From the NCBI GenBank assembly GCA_949290865.1, contig CASETM010000064.1, forward strand, positions 1 to 63,514: a stretch of DNA of 63,514 nucleotides. Direction: 5' to 3'. Source of the DNA: an uncultured Bacillota bacterium (lineage in GTDB: Bacteria; Bacillota_I; Bacilli_A; Erysipelotrichales; Coprobacillaceae). Position 1 is the stretch's first letter. Each line of letters opens with the position of its first letter. The notes beneath the pieces were generated by a model, which saw only the letters and a program-made list of their open reading frames with translations, was not told the DNA's origin and made no database searches. Positions 54,692 to 63,514 of the stretch are shown in pieces. The translations under genes were made by a program, and so were the position numbers.

Positions 54692-55069
54692 ATGAAAACA
54701 ATGATTGAAGTACAATACAATGGAAACAATGTCACTGATAAAGATTTAGATAAATATGTGAAAGAAACTTTAAAATCAGAAGGTGTGAAAACAACTGATG
54801 TGGATACATTAAATATTTATTATGTACCAGAATCAGAAAAATTGTTCTATGTTGCTAACAAAAAAGATGGAGAAAATGTAAATGGTGAATTAAACATCGC
54901 TGATATGCCAGATTACAGCGTTGCTGCAACTAAAGCACCAGCTAAAAAAGCTGCACCAAAAGCTGCTGCAAAACCAGCTGCTGAAAAGAAAGCTCCAGCA
55001 AAAACTGCTGCTAAAGAAACAAAAACTACAGCAAAAAAAGCAACTGCTAAAAAAACAACAAAGAAATAG
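54692..55069 (+). CDS. DUF6465-family protein with Lys/Ala-rich tail
   Basis: 125 aa. Residues 1-75 form a compact alpha/beta domain (MIEVQYNGNNVTDKDLDKYV ... LNIYYVPESEKLFYV). Residues 76-125 are an Ala/Lys/Pro/Thr tail of repeated KAAPKAA/KKA units, like histone-H1-type DNA-binding tails. The nearest strong Shine-Dalgarno (AGGAGGAA) is 32 nt before the ATG. TTTGAATTCAAA between them could form a hairpin that shortens the gap. Probably a nucleic-acid-associated protein. Confidence 0.8.
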   Translation: MKTMIEVQYNGNNVTDKDLDKYVKETLKSEGVKTTDVDTLNIYYVPESEKLFYVANKKDGENVNGELNIADMPDYSVAATKAPAKKAAPKAAAKPAAEKKAPAKTAAKETKTTAKKATAKKTTKK

Positions 55070-55078
55070 TTGGGAGAG

Positions 55079-55107
55079 GGTCGATGCTTTCATCGATCTT
55101 TTTTTAT
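55079..55107 (+). terminator. Terminator after the DUF6465 gene
   Basis: TCGATG-CTTT-CATCGA followed by TCTTTTTTT. Confidence 0.8.
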
Positions 55108-55115
55108 GACTTATA

Positions 55116-55144
55116 TTGACAATAAAAATGAATTGGGTTAAGAT
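55116..55144 (+). promoter_or_regulatory. lysS promoter
   Basis: TTGACA (55116-55121), 17-bp spacer, TAAGAT (55139-55144), directly before the T-box leader. Confidence 0.8.
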
Positions 55145-55154
55145 ATCAACGAAT

Positions 55155-56915
<1,761 letters not shown>

Positions 56916-56963
56916 TGATGAAATCAAGATAATTTGAATTATCAACGAATTAACAATATAAAT

Positions 56964-57035
56964 ATAAGCATAAATTTATGATAGGATAATACGAAGCAAT
57001 TCATGGCTATTGATCATAAAGTTATGCTTTTTTTA
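56964..57035 (+). terminator. Possible long-loop terminator after lysS
   Basis: AAGCATAA and TTATGCTT arms with a loop of about 50 bases, followed by TTTTTA. Confidence 0.45.
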
Positions 57036-57225
57036 TTCCATAAAAGAGGTAGATAATTTATAGAAGATATGTAAGTGGATGCAAAATGGATGCATTTTTA
57101 AAAAATATGTTAAATTTTTATGTGTTTTTATATGTTTTCATACATTATCATGAGACACGGACGCATTTTTTTGTAAGTGGCTGCATCTGGTTAAAATGTA
57201 TAAATATGAATCATTTGTTATATAC

Positions 57226-57254
57226 TTGAAATAGAGTCAGGCTAATGTTATAAT
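57226..57254 (+). promoter_or_regulatory. Promoter of the antitoxin RNA
   Basis: TTGAAA (57226-57231), 17-bp spacer, TATAAT (57249-57254). Transcription should start near 57261. Confidence 0.8.
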
Positions 57255-57261
57255 TGACTCG

Positions 57262-57283
57262 TAAGTTAAACAGCATTGTATCA
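57262..57283 (+). repeat. Direct repeat A of the type I TA locus
   Basis: A TAAGTTAAACAGCATTG-type 22-mer, repeated at 57425-57446 with a single G/A difference. Confidence 0.85.
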
Positions 57284-57287
57284 ATGC

Positions 57288-57319
57288 AAAAAGGTAAGGA
57301 ACGCTACTCCTTACCTTTT
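57288..57319. terminator. Shared bidirectional terminator of toxin and antitoxin
   Basis: AAAAGGTAAGGA-ACGCTAC-TCCTTACCTTTT, a 12-bp stem flanked by A and T on either side. It can end both convergent transcripts. Confidence 0.85.
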
Positions 57320-57352
57320 CTAGTTTTTATAGTGAACTTAACACTAGGATAG

Positions 57353-57439
57353 TTATCGCTTTATATTTCTGTCTATCCATTTACAAATATAATATGCAAT
57401 TATACCTGCCACGACAGATAAAACTAAGTTAAACAACAT
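57353..57439 (-). CDS. 28-aa membrane toxin, Fst-like
   Basis: Product MLFNLVLSVVAGIIAYYICK followed by WIDRNIKR. One hydrophobic helix (about residues 2-19) ends in Cys-Lys-Trp and a charged tail, the architecture of Fst/holin-like type I toxins. GGGGGTGA lies 5 nt before ATG. The promoter is TTGAGA (57507-57502), 17 bp, TATAAT (57484-57479). In the mRNA, CCTCC can pair with GGGGG (57463-57447) and hide the ribosome site, as in fst. Convergent with the antisense RNA at 57261. Confidence 0.78.
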   Translation of the reverse strand: MLFNLVLSVVAGIIAYYICKWIDRNIKR

Positions 57440-57446
57440 TGTATCA
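57425..57446 (+). repeat. Direct repeat B of the type I TA locus
   Basis: Covers the toxin start codon and the end of its ribosome site; 21 of 22 bases equal to 57262-57283. Confidence 0.85.
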
Positions 57447-57589
57447 CCCCCTTTCAAAGGAGGAACGATAACGATAATATTATACCAAACAATAAATTCC
57501 CTCTCAATTTAAATAATAAATAATACAAAAAAAGAACACCGAAGGTAAGCGCCAAATAAAATAGTGGATAAAAATATAGAACTCAACGA

Positions 57590-57637
57590 ACTATAATATA
57601 GAATATGGAGACTGCCAAAACTATATTATAGTTTTTA
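57590..57637 (+). terminator. Terminator-like hairpin in the IS66 left end
   Basis: ACTATAATATAG and CTATATTATAGT, a perfect 12-bp stem with a 19-base loop, followed by TTTT. It lies between the left terminus and tnpA and could stop outside transcription entering the element. Confidence 0.6.
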
Positions 57638-57675
57638 TATTCTCTAAAAATTATAAAGAAAGGAAGAGTGACTAT

Positions 57676-58011
57676 ATGACTATCCAAGAATTAACTCAGA
57701 ATGAAAAATACAAGTTCTGGTATCTGAAAATCAAAGAATGTAAAGAGAGTGATTTATCTGTTCAGGATTTCTGTGAAAGAAATAACATTAAGGCATCAAC
57801 TTATTATAGGTATCAACAAAAGATTAAAGCTATTTTGTACAATCATATGAACAATGAAACTGAACTTAAAAATGAGGTCGCTTTTATACCTGTTGACAAA
57901 CAAGCATATCATAATGAAAGAATACTCATTATCAAAGGTAGTATTAAAATAGAACTTGATTCCAGTACACCCTATTCATCTATTGAGCCTCTCTTGAAAT
58001 CACTGCTATGA
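57676..58011 (+). CDS. tnpA: IS66 TnpA-like protein
   Basis: 111 aa. The N-terminal helix-turn-helix block YWYLKIKECKESDLSVQDFC-type (DLSVQDFCERNNIKASTYYR) matches IS66 OrfA proteins, which bind DNA ends. AAAGGAAGAG precedes the start. Overlaps tnpB by 4 bp. Confidence 0.9.
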   Translation: MTIQELTQNEKYKFWYLKIKECKESDLSVQDFCERNNIKASTYYRYQQKIKAILYNHMNNETELKNEVAFIPVDKQAYHNERILIIKGSIKIELDSSTPYSSIEPLLKSLL

Positions 58012-58364
58012 TTGGAGATATTTCAAAAGCAGAACATATCTACATAGCTGCTGGCTATACAGATATGCGCAAACAGATTGATGGACTATCAGCTATTGTC
58101 CAGCATCATTTTAATCTTGATCCTTTTTCTAATTCTGTGTTTCTTTTTTGCGGAAGAAATTCAAGAATCATGAAGGTGCTGTATTGGGAGGGAGATGGAT
58201 TTGTCCTGCTTTATAAGAGACTTGAAAACGGTAAGTTCAGATGGCCTAGAAATGAATATGAAGCTCGGGAAATCACACCTCAACAATTCAGATGGCTACT
58301 TGAAGGACTGTCCATTGAACAGTCTAAAACCATTAAAAAAAGTTATCCACAAGTTGTATTGTAA
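58008..58364 (+). CDS. tnpB: IS66 TnpB-like protein
   Basis: 118 aa. YIAAGYTDMRKQIDGLSAIV and VFLFCGRNSRIMKVLYWEGD are the standard IS66 OrfB signatures. Its exact role is unknown, but it is needed for transposition in studied elements. Coupled to tnpA through ATGA overlap. Confidence 0.95.
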   Translation: MIGDISKAEHIYIAAGYTDMRKQIDGLSAIVQHHFNLDPFSNSVFLFCGRNSRIMKVLYWEGDGFVLLYKRLENGKFRWPRNEYEAREITPQQFRWLLEGLSIEQSKTIKKSYPQVVL

Positions 58365-58432
58365 ACCCTTGATTTCATAGGAAAATAGTCTTGTTTATGA
58401 TATAATATGTATATGAAATGGAGGTGCTTTTA

Positions 58433-59737
58433 ATGGCTGATTCTACTACTGGTACAGTTGAAAATTTATCTTTAGTCATCGCTAATCTGTCACAGTCTAT
58501 TGAGGAATTAAAAGCTACGATTGCATCTCAGGATACTACGATTGCATCTTTAAATGGTACCATTGACAGTTTGAAATCTGACAATGAATATTTAAAGAAC
58601 AACAATGACCTTTTACGTGAAGAAAATGCATATCTGAAGAGAAAGCTGTTTGGTACCAGAAGTGAAAAAATGTCATATTCTCAAGATCAGCTTTCTCTTT
58701 TTGATGAAGCAGAAAATGAATGTGAACCAGAGCTGCTTGAAGATATTTCATATACCAGAGCCAAGAAGAAACAAAAAGGTACACTCGACATTAAATTGGC
58801 CAATCTTAAACATGTCAAAAAAGTTTATGATATCGATGCAAAGGAAAGAATATGCGATGAATGTGGTTCTCAATTGTCCTATGCAGGTGAGGAATTTGTA
58901 AGACATGAAGTCGTTTATGAACCAGCTAAATTATATGTAAAAGATATATATAGAAAAACATATGAATGTCGCAACTGCAGAAAAAACGGTAAAAGTGTCA
59001 TGTTTAAATCAGGGACACCCAAGCCAGTTATTCCACACTCATTTGCATCACCAAGTGTACTGTCACAAGTCATCATTGATAAATATGTTAATCATATGCC
59101 ATTATATAGACAGGAATCAGAATGGAAACGACTAGGACTCCAATTATCAAGAACAACAATGGCTAACTGGATCATCATTGCCGCTAAGGAATATTTCATT
59201 CCCATAGTGGACAGAATGCACGAATTGATGATACAGGAATCACATATACATTGTGATGAAACACCGGTTCAAGTATTGAATGAACCAGGCAAGAAAGCAA
59301 CATCTCAATCATATATGTGGGTATATTCAAGCATCAAAGAAAGTCAACGACCTATTAAGATATTTGAATATAAGCCTGACAGAAAATCCACGAATCCACA
59401 ACAGTTCCTGAAAGGGTTTAAAGGTACTATCATCACGGATGGCTATTATGGATATAACCACATAGAAGGTATAACTAATGCATACTGCTGGGCACATGCC
59501 AGAAGGAAATTCTATGAGACATTGCCTGTAGACATGAAGAAAGCATCTGGAACTCTCGCAAATACAGCTCTTGAAAAAATGGCTAAACTATTTGCGCTAG
59601 AAAAAGAGATGGAAACATTATCATCTGACGAAAAGGTGAAAATGCGTCAGGAAAGATCCAAGCCTGTTGAACCGCAAAATATCACCTACATTAAATTGCA
59701 TTATAATTCAACATTACGAGAAGAAAACTACAAATAA
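58433..59737 (+). pseudogene. tnpC: IS66 TnpC transposase, C-terminally truncated
   Basis: 434 codons against about 510-540 usual. The N-terminal coiled coil (LREENAYLKRKLFGTRSEKM), the zinc-finger Cys (CDECGSQL ... CRNCRK) and the first DDE acids (HCDETPVQV, TDGYYGYNH) are present. The final Glu motif near the C-terminus is missing. After RQERSKPVE the sequence turns into unrelated codons. ATG at 58433 follows GGAGGTG. Confidence 0.88.
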
Positions 59738-59771
59738 CTAGATTTGATTATTAAATATTTATTGATGTATC

Positions 59772-59812
59772 AAAAAAGCAGTCATTTTTAAGACAGACTG
59801 CTTTTTCTTTTG
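59772..59812 (+). terminator. Terminator downstream of truncated tnpC
   Basis: AAAGCAGTC / GACTGCTTT stem followed by TTC and TTTT. Confidence 0.75.
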
Positions 59813-59903
59813 ACACATCAATATCAAGAAATATTGATATTAATAAATGAGCTTTATTATTGTTTAAATTTAGTATTGGTATATGTGATAGAAAAAATTT
59901 ACT

Positions 59904-60539
59904 TTAGTTATTAAAAAAAATTATATGTATGAAGTGGGAAAGATGTCCTACAAAATCAATATTTTCTATTTCAAGATTAGCAAGTTCCATTGCTTTTACA
60001 TAATTCTTATTATAGGCAACACGATCATATAGATACACACAATGATATAATATCGTTAGGTATAAATCGAAAATTTGTATTCTATTTTTTTGTAATACTC
60101 TTTCTAATATATTAAATAAATTGGTCATTTGTTTGTGAGATTTTAATTTGAATTCAGCAAGTTTTTCAACAGTCACATTTGTTTCGATTATAGCGTTTAA
60201 TATTTGATGATACTTAATAAAGTCTAAATGTTGATATATTGTTTGACTTATTACTTTTGATAATGAATCAGGATTTATTTTATCACGACTTAAATTATTT
60301 ACAATATCTTGCAACATTATATCTTGTTTTTGCAAATATATCATCAAAAAAATTTCTTCTTTTGAAGTCACATATTTATAGAGTCCACCTCTTGCAAGAT
60401 TCATTTCTTTGGCAATCATTGTTAGCGTTATTTCATGGTAAGTTTTTTCATAAAATAATTTATCTGTAGTATCCATGATTTGTTGTATTCGTATATTTTT
60501 ATTCTCTTGACTTTTTGCTCTAATAAAGTTTTTTTTCAT
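59904..60539 (-). CDS. TetR-family regulator of the alcohol dehydrogenase unit
   Basis: 211 aa. The N-terminal helix-turn-helix (about residues 12-58) has EITLTMIAKEMNLARGGLYK, a typical TetR recognition region. The C-terminal helical domain resembles TetR_C_5/33 types. AAGAGTG lies 9 nt before the ATG at 60539. Divergent from the alcohol dehydrogenase, with two matching palindromes between them, so it is probably the repressor of that gene. Confidence 0.88.
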   Translation of the reverse strand: MKKNFIRAKSQENKNIRIQQIMDTTDKLFYEKTYHEITLTMIAKEMNLARGGLYKYVTSKEEIFLMIYLQKQDIMLQDIVNNLSRDKINPDSLSKVISQTIYQHLDFIKYHQILNAIIETNVTVEKLAEFKLKSHKQMTNLFNILERVLQKNRIQIFDLYLTILYHCVYLYDRVAYNKNYVKAMELANLEIENIDFVGHLSHFIHIIFFNN

Positions 60540-60560
60540 TATCATCACTCTTTCTTTTAG

Positions 60561-60646
60561 ATTATAGCAAACAAATAAAAAAAATTCAATTGACAAGAGA
60601 CACGATGTCACTTATTATATCTTATATAAGAGACGATATGTCCCTT
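60561..60646. promoter_or_regulatory. Divergent promoters with two TetR operators
   Basis: Operator 1 (60595-60613) and operator 2 (60628-60646) share AAGAGAC-N5-GTCnCTT, 19 bp each, with centres 33 bp apart (three turns). The alcohol dehydrogenase promoter is TTGACA (60590-60595), 17 bp, TATTAT (60613-60618), so operator 1 fills its spacer. The minus-strand promoter is TTGAAT (60589-60584), 17 bp, TATAAT (60566-60561). Confidence 0.8.
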
Positions 60647-60664
60647 ATAGAGAGGAGAGATATT

Positions 60665-61819
60665 GTGAAAGATTTTGTATATCAAATGCCTGTAAAGGTA
60701 TATTTTGGTGAAAACAGTGTCAAGAGATATCTTAAAGACGAATTAAAGCATTATGGCAAGAATATAATGCTCGCCTATGGTCAAGAATCAATCAAAAGAA
60801 ATGGTATCTATGACGAAGTTATCGAAGTCTTGGGGGAATGCGGAAAGAATATTATTGATTTTCCAGGAATATCAGCAAATCCTACTTATGAAAAAGTTTT
60901 GGATGGAATTAGGCTATATAAAGAAAATAATGTTGATTTAATCCTTGCTATCGGTGGAGGATCTGTCATCGATTGTTGTAAAGTCATTTGCTCAGGTACT
61001 GAAATTAATGAGGACATTTGGGAAGTTCAATTAGAAAAAGGATTAATTCCAGAAAATATGGGAAATTTTGCTGTCATTTTAACTTTATCCGGAGCAGGAG
61101 CGGAGATGGATTGTTTAGGAGCAGTAACATATGAAAAAAGACATGAAAAGAAAACGTTAACTGGTCCGTATGCTAAATTTGTAATCGAAGATCCAAATTA
61201 TATTATGACAGTTCCTCTTAAAGTATTTATGCCTGGAGTATTTGACAGTTTGACACATTGTATGGAAACTTATTTTGGAAAAACCACTAATGTATCAGAC
61301 TTATTGAATGAAGGTTTAATGAAAGATATTATTTACAATATGAGAGAATTGATTCATGGAAATGATAGCTTAGAAGTTCGATCTAATTTAATGTGGGATT
61401 CATCATTAGTACAAACATTTTTGTTTAATGTTGGTAAGCCTGGTGACTTTCAAGCACATAAAATTGAAAATGCATTAGGAGCTTATTCTCATGGTACACA
61501 TGGACAACAACTTGCAGTTATTCAACCGGCGTACTATAGAGCCGTTTATAATGGAGATATATCTAAGTTTGCTAGATTTTCACGTGTTATTATGGAAATT
61601 CATGATAAAGATTCAGAAGAAAATATAGCATTAAAAGGAATAGAGGCATTAGAGAAATTAATCAAGGAGGCTCAACTGTCAACTACATTTACAGAATTGG
61701 GGTATGAGCTAACGGAAGATATAGCAAGAACTGTGTCTCAGACATGTGAGATTTCTAAGACAGGTCCTAGAGAATTAACAAGAGAAGAGATATATGAATT
61801 ATTATTGCGTTGCAAATAG
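60665..61819 (+). CDS. Iron-containing alcohol dehydrogenase
   Basis: 384 aa, group III Fe-dependent dehydrogenase (butanol dehydrogenase-like). DFVYQMPVKVYFGENSV is the N-terminal signature, AIGGGSVIDCCKVI the NAD(P)-binding GGGS, and DSLTHCMETYF plus SHGTHGQQLAV hold the iron-binding His residues. A GTG start at 60665 is chosen: GAGAGGAGAG lies just upstream and alignment with the family begins there. Probably reduces aldehydes or ketones. Followed 43 bp later by the histidine phosphatase. Confidence 0.93.
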   Translation: MKDFVYQMPVKVYFGENSVKRYLKDELKHYGKNIMLAYGQESIKRNGIYDEVIEVLGECGKNIIDFPGISANPTYEKVLDGIRLYKENNVDLILAIGGGSVIDCCKVICSGTEINEDIWEVQLEKGLIPENMGNFAVILTLSGAGAEMDCLGAVTYEKRHEKKTLTGPYAKFVIEDPNYIMTVPLKVFMPGVFDSLTHCMETYFGKTTNVSDLLNEGLMKDIIYNMRELIHGNDSLEVRSNLMWDSSLVQTFLFNVGKPGDFQAHKIENALGAYSHGTHGQQLAVIQPAYYRAVYNGDISKFARFSRVIMEIHDKDSEENIALKGIEALEKLIKEAQLSTTFTELGYELTEDIARTVSQTCEISKTGPRELTREEIYELLLRCK

Positions 61820-61862
61820 CGATATTGTATTGGTTTGATTAGAGAGAAAGGAAGGCATTATT

Positions 61863-62456
61863 ATGGTCAAACATCTATATTTAATGAGACATGGAGAAAC
61901 AATGTTTAATGTAAGAAGAAAAATTCAAGGATGGTGCGATTCTCCATTAACGGAAAACGGAGTAAAACAAGCTAAGGCAGCTCGAGAAATTTTAAAAGAT
62001 ATTCAATTTGATCATTATTATAGTTCTACAGCTGAAAGATGTTGTGATACGCTAGAAATAGTCACTGATTATAAGGTTGAATATAAACGATTAAAACAGC
62101 TAAAAGAAAGAAACTTTGGTATTTTTGAGGGTGAAAGTGAAGATTTAAATCCTAAAAAGGATTGGTCATTCAATTATGATGATTTATTCCCGCATTATGG
62201 TGGAGAGTATTTTCAAGATGTAGTTGATAGGGTGGCTGGTATCTTAAAAGAAATTATGGATAAGAAGGATCATCAATGTGTACTTGCTGTTTCGCATGGA
62301 GGAGCGTGTTATTCTTTTTTAAGTAGTGTAACGGATCCTAGTGTTGTAAATAATCAAGGTGGATTAACTAATTGTTGTATTTTGCATTTTGAATATGAAA
62401 ATGATACATTTAGATATATTGACAGTATAAGACCAGCCTTTGAAAGTTGCAAATAG
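61863..62456 (+). CDS. Histidine phosphatase, cassette copy
   Basis: 197 aa. LYLMRHGETMFN carries the catalytic His, SSTAERCCDTLE the phosphate pocket and VSHGGACYSF the second His. It is a clear paralogue of the protein at 23370-23936 (shared KIQGWCDSPLTENG), though too diverged to be a recent duplication. AGAAAGGAAG precedes the start. Same direction as the alcohol dehydrogenase, so probably in the same TetR-controlled unit. Confidence 0.9.
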   Translation: MVKHLYLMRHGETMFNVRRKIQGWCDSPLTENGVKQAKAAREILKDIQFDHYYSSTAERCCDTLEIVTDYKVEYKRLKQLKERNFGIFEGESEDLNPKKDWSFNYDDLFPHYGGEYFQDVVDRVAGILKEIMDKKDHQCVLAVSHGGACYSFLSSVTDPSVVNNQGGLTNCCILHFEYENDTFRYIDSIRPAFESCK

Positions 62457-62841
<385 letters not shown>

Positions 62842-63149
62842 CAATAAAATAACATGTGCAAAATTTAAAATAAACATTGCACAAATGGATGCATAGAAAT
62901 ATTTTTGTATAAAATTGCTCAATATGAAATTAGACTGGTTACAGGTTATAATCTGCTTGTAAATCAGATAGAATTGTACCAAATACCAAAAGACAAGGGA
63001 CATCATTCCTTGTCTTTACTTGTTTTTGTTTTTTTCTATAAACAGATGAATTCTTTTGTTATAAATAAATTCAGAAAAAATAATATTCATGCAATTTTTA
63101 CTAGATTAAATAGAAAGAATGTGTTATACTTCTTTGTGTGATAAATTTT
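62842..63149. other. Intergenic region between displaced lysS end and tRNA-Leu
   Basis: Contains the terminator at 62988-63026. TATACT at 63125 may be the tRNA -10 box. No gene recognised. Confidence 0.5.
62988..63026 (+). terminator. Terminator, presumably the original lysS terminator
   Basis: AAAGACAAGG-GACATCATT-CCTTGTCTTT followed by ACTTGTTTTTG. Confidence 0.8.
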
Positions 63150-63234
63150 GGGGAATTGGTGGAACTGGTAGACACGACAGGTTCAGGGTCTGTTGCTTCA
63201 CGGCGTGAGAGTTCGAATCTCTTATTCCCCACCA
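63150..63234 (+). tRNA. tRNA-Leu (anticodon CAG)
   Basis: Acceptor arms GGGGAAT and ATTCCCC with encoded ACCA. The D-arm contains TGGTGGAACTGGTAGACAC. The anticodon stem ACAGG/TCTGT holds loop TTCAGGG, so the anticodon is CAG and reads CUG. A long class II variable arm fits Leu. T-arm GAGAGTTCGAATCTC. Length 85 with CCA. Confidence 0.95.
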
Positions 63235-63246
63235 TATTTATCTTGA

Positions 63247-63273
63247 AAGCTCTATTTAAGAGTTTTTATTTTT
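63247..63273 (+). terminator. Weak terminator after tRNA-Leu
   Basis: CTCT-ATTTA-AGAG followed by TTTTTATTTTT; short stem but a strong T run. Confidence 0.5.
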
Positions 63274-63341
63274 GTGGTTTAAATGGATATGAATATGAAA
63301 ATAGCTTGTCAAAGGACTTGCAGTCATGAGATTGTTGAAGT

Positions 63342-63375
63342 GGGATAAGACCTAATGGGTTTTATCCCTTTATTT
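63342..63375 (+). terminator. Terminator hairpin used as group II intron target
   Basis: GGGATAAGACC-TAAT-GGGTTTTATCCC followed by TTTATTT; the intron starts at the next base. Confidence 0.8.
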
Positions 63376-63514
63376 GTGTGCCGGGCATGGCACTAATTCA
63401 GTTGGAGATAAACCAACCACAGGTAGTTACCGCCAAGTGTAGTGACCCACAAGTCGTCAACAGTAATGTTGAGGATGAAGGAAGTGGTGTAGCGACTCTT
63501 TTGAGCGCACGAAC
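63376..63514 (+). mobile_element. Group II intron, 5' end (probably class C)
   Basis: Begins GTGTGCCGGGCATGGCAC, the conserved GUGYG 5' end and first stems of bacterial group II introns. The later AAGTCGTCAACAGTAATG and GATGAAGGAAGTGG resemble domain I segments. Insertion directly behind a terminator hairpin is the habit of class C introns. The reverse transcriptase would lie beyond the window, so completeness cannot be judged. Confidence 0.75.

Larger units (their letters stand above)
57261..57322 (+). ncRNA. Antisense RNA antitoxin of an Fst/par-like locus
   Basis: A predicted RNA of about 60 nt runs from a strong promoter to the shared hairpin at 57288-57319. Its 5' part (57262-57283) is a 22-nt repeat with one mismatch to 57425-57446, the start-codon region of the toxin gene. 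Because the toxin is read from the other strand, the RNA is complementary both to the toxin mRNA's start region and, through the shared terminator, to its 3' end. This is the layout of RNA II in the pAD1 par locus. Confidence 0.72.
57545..59668 (+). mobile_element. IS66-family element, right part deleted
   Basis: The left end begins GTAAGCGCC at 57545, the conserved IS66 terminus. tnpA, tnpB and tnpC follow in order. Homology to TnpC stops near 59665, and no matching inverted terminus follows. The element has therefore lost its right third and cannot transpose by itself. Confidence 0.85.

Noticed and set aside
54890-55093. Minus-strand Ser/Cys/Phe-rich ORF of 67 codons
   Set aside because: Exact shadow of the Lys/Ala-rich repeats of the DUF6465 gene; no ribosome site.
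57545-59737. Active IS66 transposon
   Set aside because: TnpC lacks its last catalytic part and no right terminus is present.
63138-63329. Plus-strand ORF of 63 codons
   Set aside because: It runs straight through tRNA-Leu.

Overview
The window reads as chromosome of a low-GC Gram-positive, spore-forming anaerobe of the Firmicutes, most likely a gut Erysipelotrichia/Coprobacillaceae-type bacterium. This rests on strong AT bias, purine-rich Shine-Dalgarno sequences, SpoIIE, a T-box-controlled lysS, an oxygen-sensitive NrdG activase, and the block parA/parB - gdpP/rplI/dnaB - tdk/prfA/prmC - spoIIE/tilS/hpt/ftsH/hslO - dusB/lysS. In Bacillus-type genomes these genes lie near the origin. The species is an inference.

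Layout. 1-12.2 kb is an accessory island: an IS21 element that interrupts a secreted-protein gene, an ISL3 transposase relic, an ImmA/IrrE-type metallopeptidase with a two-helix membrane partner, an Xre regulator + metallopeptidase + PIN-domain operon, a 41-aa basic repeat peptide, a macro-domain / von Willebrand A / ADP-ribosylglycohydrolase cassette, a broken Fic gene and an unrecognised possible nuclease. 12.2-17 kb holds a GH4 6-phospho-glycosidase with a divergent MocR-type regulator around a perfect palindrome, and a glycosyltransferase-deacetylase pair. At 17.1-21.8 kb a c-di-GMP-I riboswitch with its own terminator precedes a 1518-aa surface protein. 22-31.8 kb carries metabolic and regulatory genes: MBL-fold hydrolase, histidine phosphatase, aldo-keto reductase, TetR, RpiR, M20 amidohydrolase, LysR, EamA exporter, DUF3737 and an AI-2E-type permease. 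31.8-56.9 kb is the conserved housekeeping core, ending in lysS.

56.9-62.8 kb looks like an inserted cassette. The last 156 bp of lysS recur at 62686-62841 with ten differences, all synonymous, so the cassette is bracketed by a lysS 3' duplication. Inside are a compact convergent Fst/par-like type I toxin-antitoxin locus missing from ordinary ORF lists, an IS66 element that has lost its right half, a TetR regulator divergent from an iron-dependent alcohol dehydrogenase with two 19-bp operators, and a second histidine phosphatase. Beyond the repeat lie the presumed original lysS terminator, tRNA-Leu(CAG), and the 5' end of a group II intron placed directly behind a terminator hairpin.

The most interesting candidates are the ADP-ribose cassette (7.2-10.75 kb), the lysS-flanked cassette, the type I toxin-antitoxin locus, and the Xre-peptidase-PIN operon. 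All functional statements are from sequence reading only; no database search was possible.
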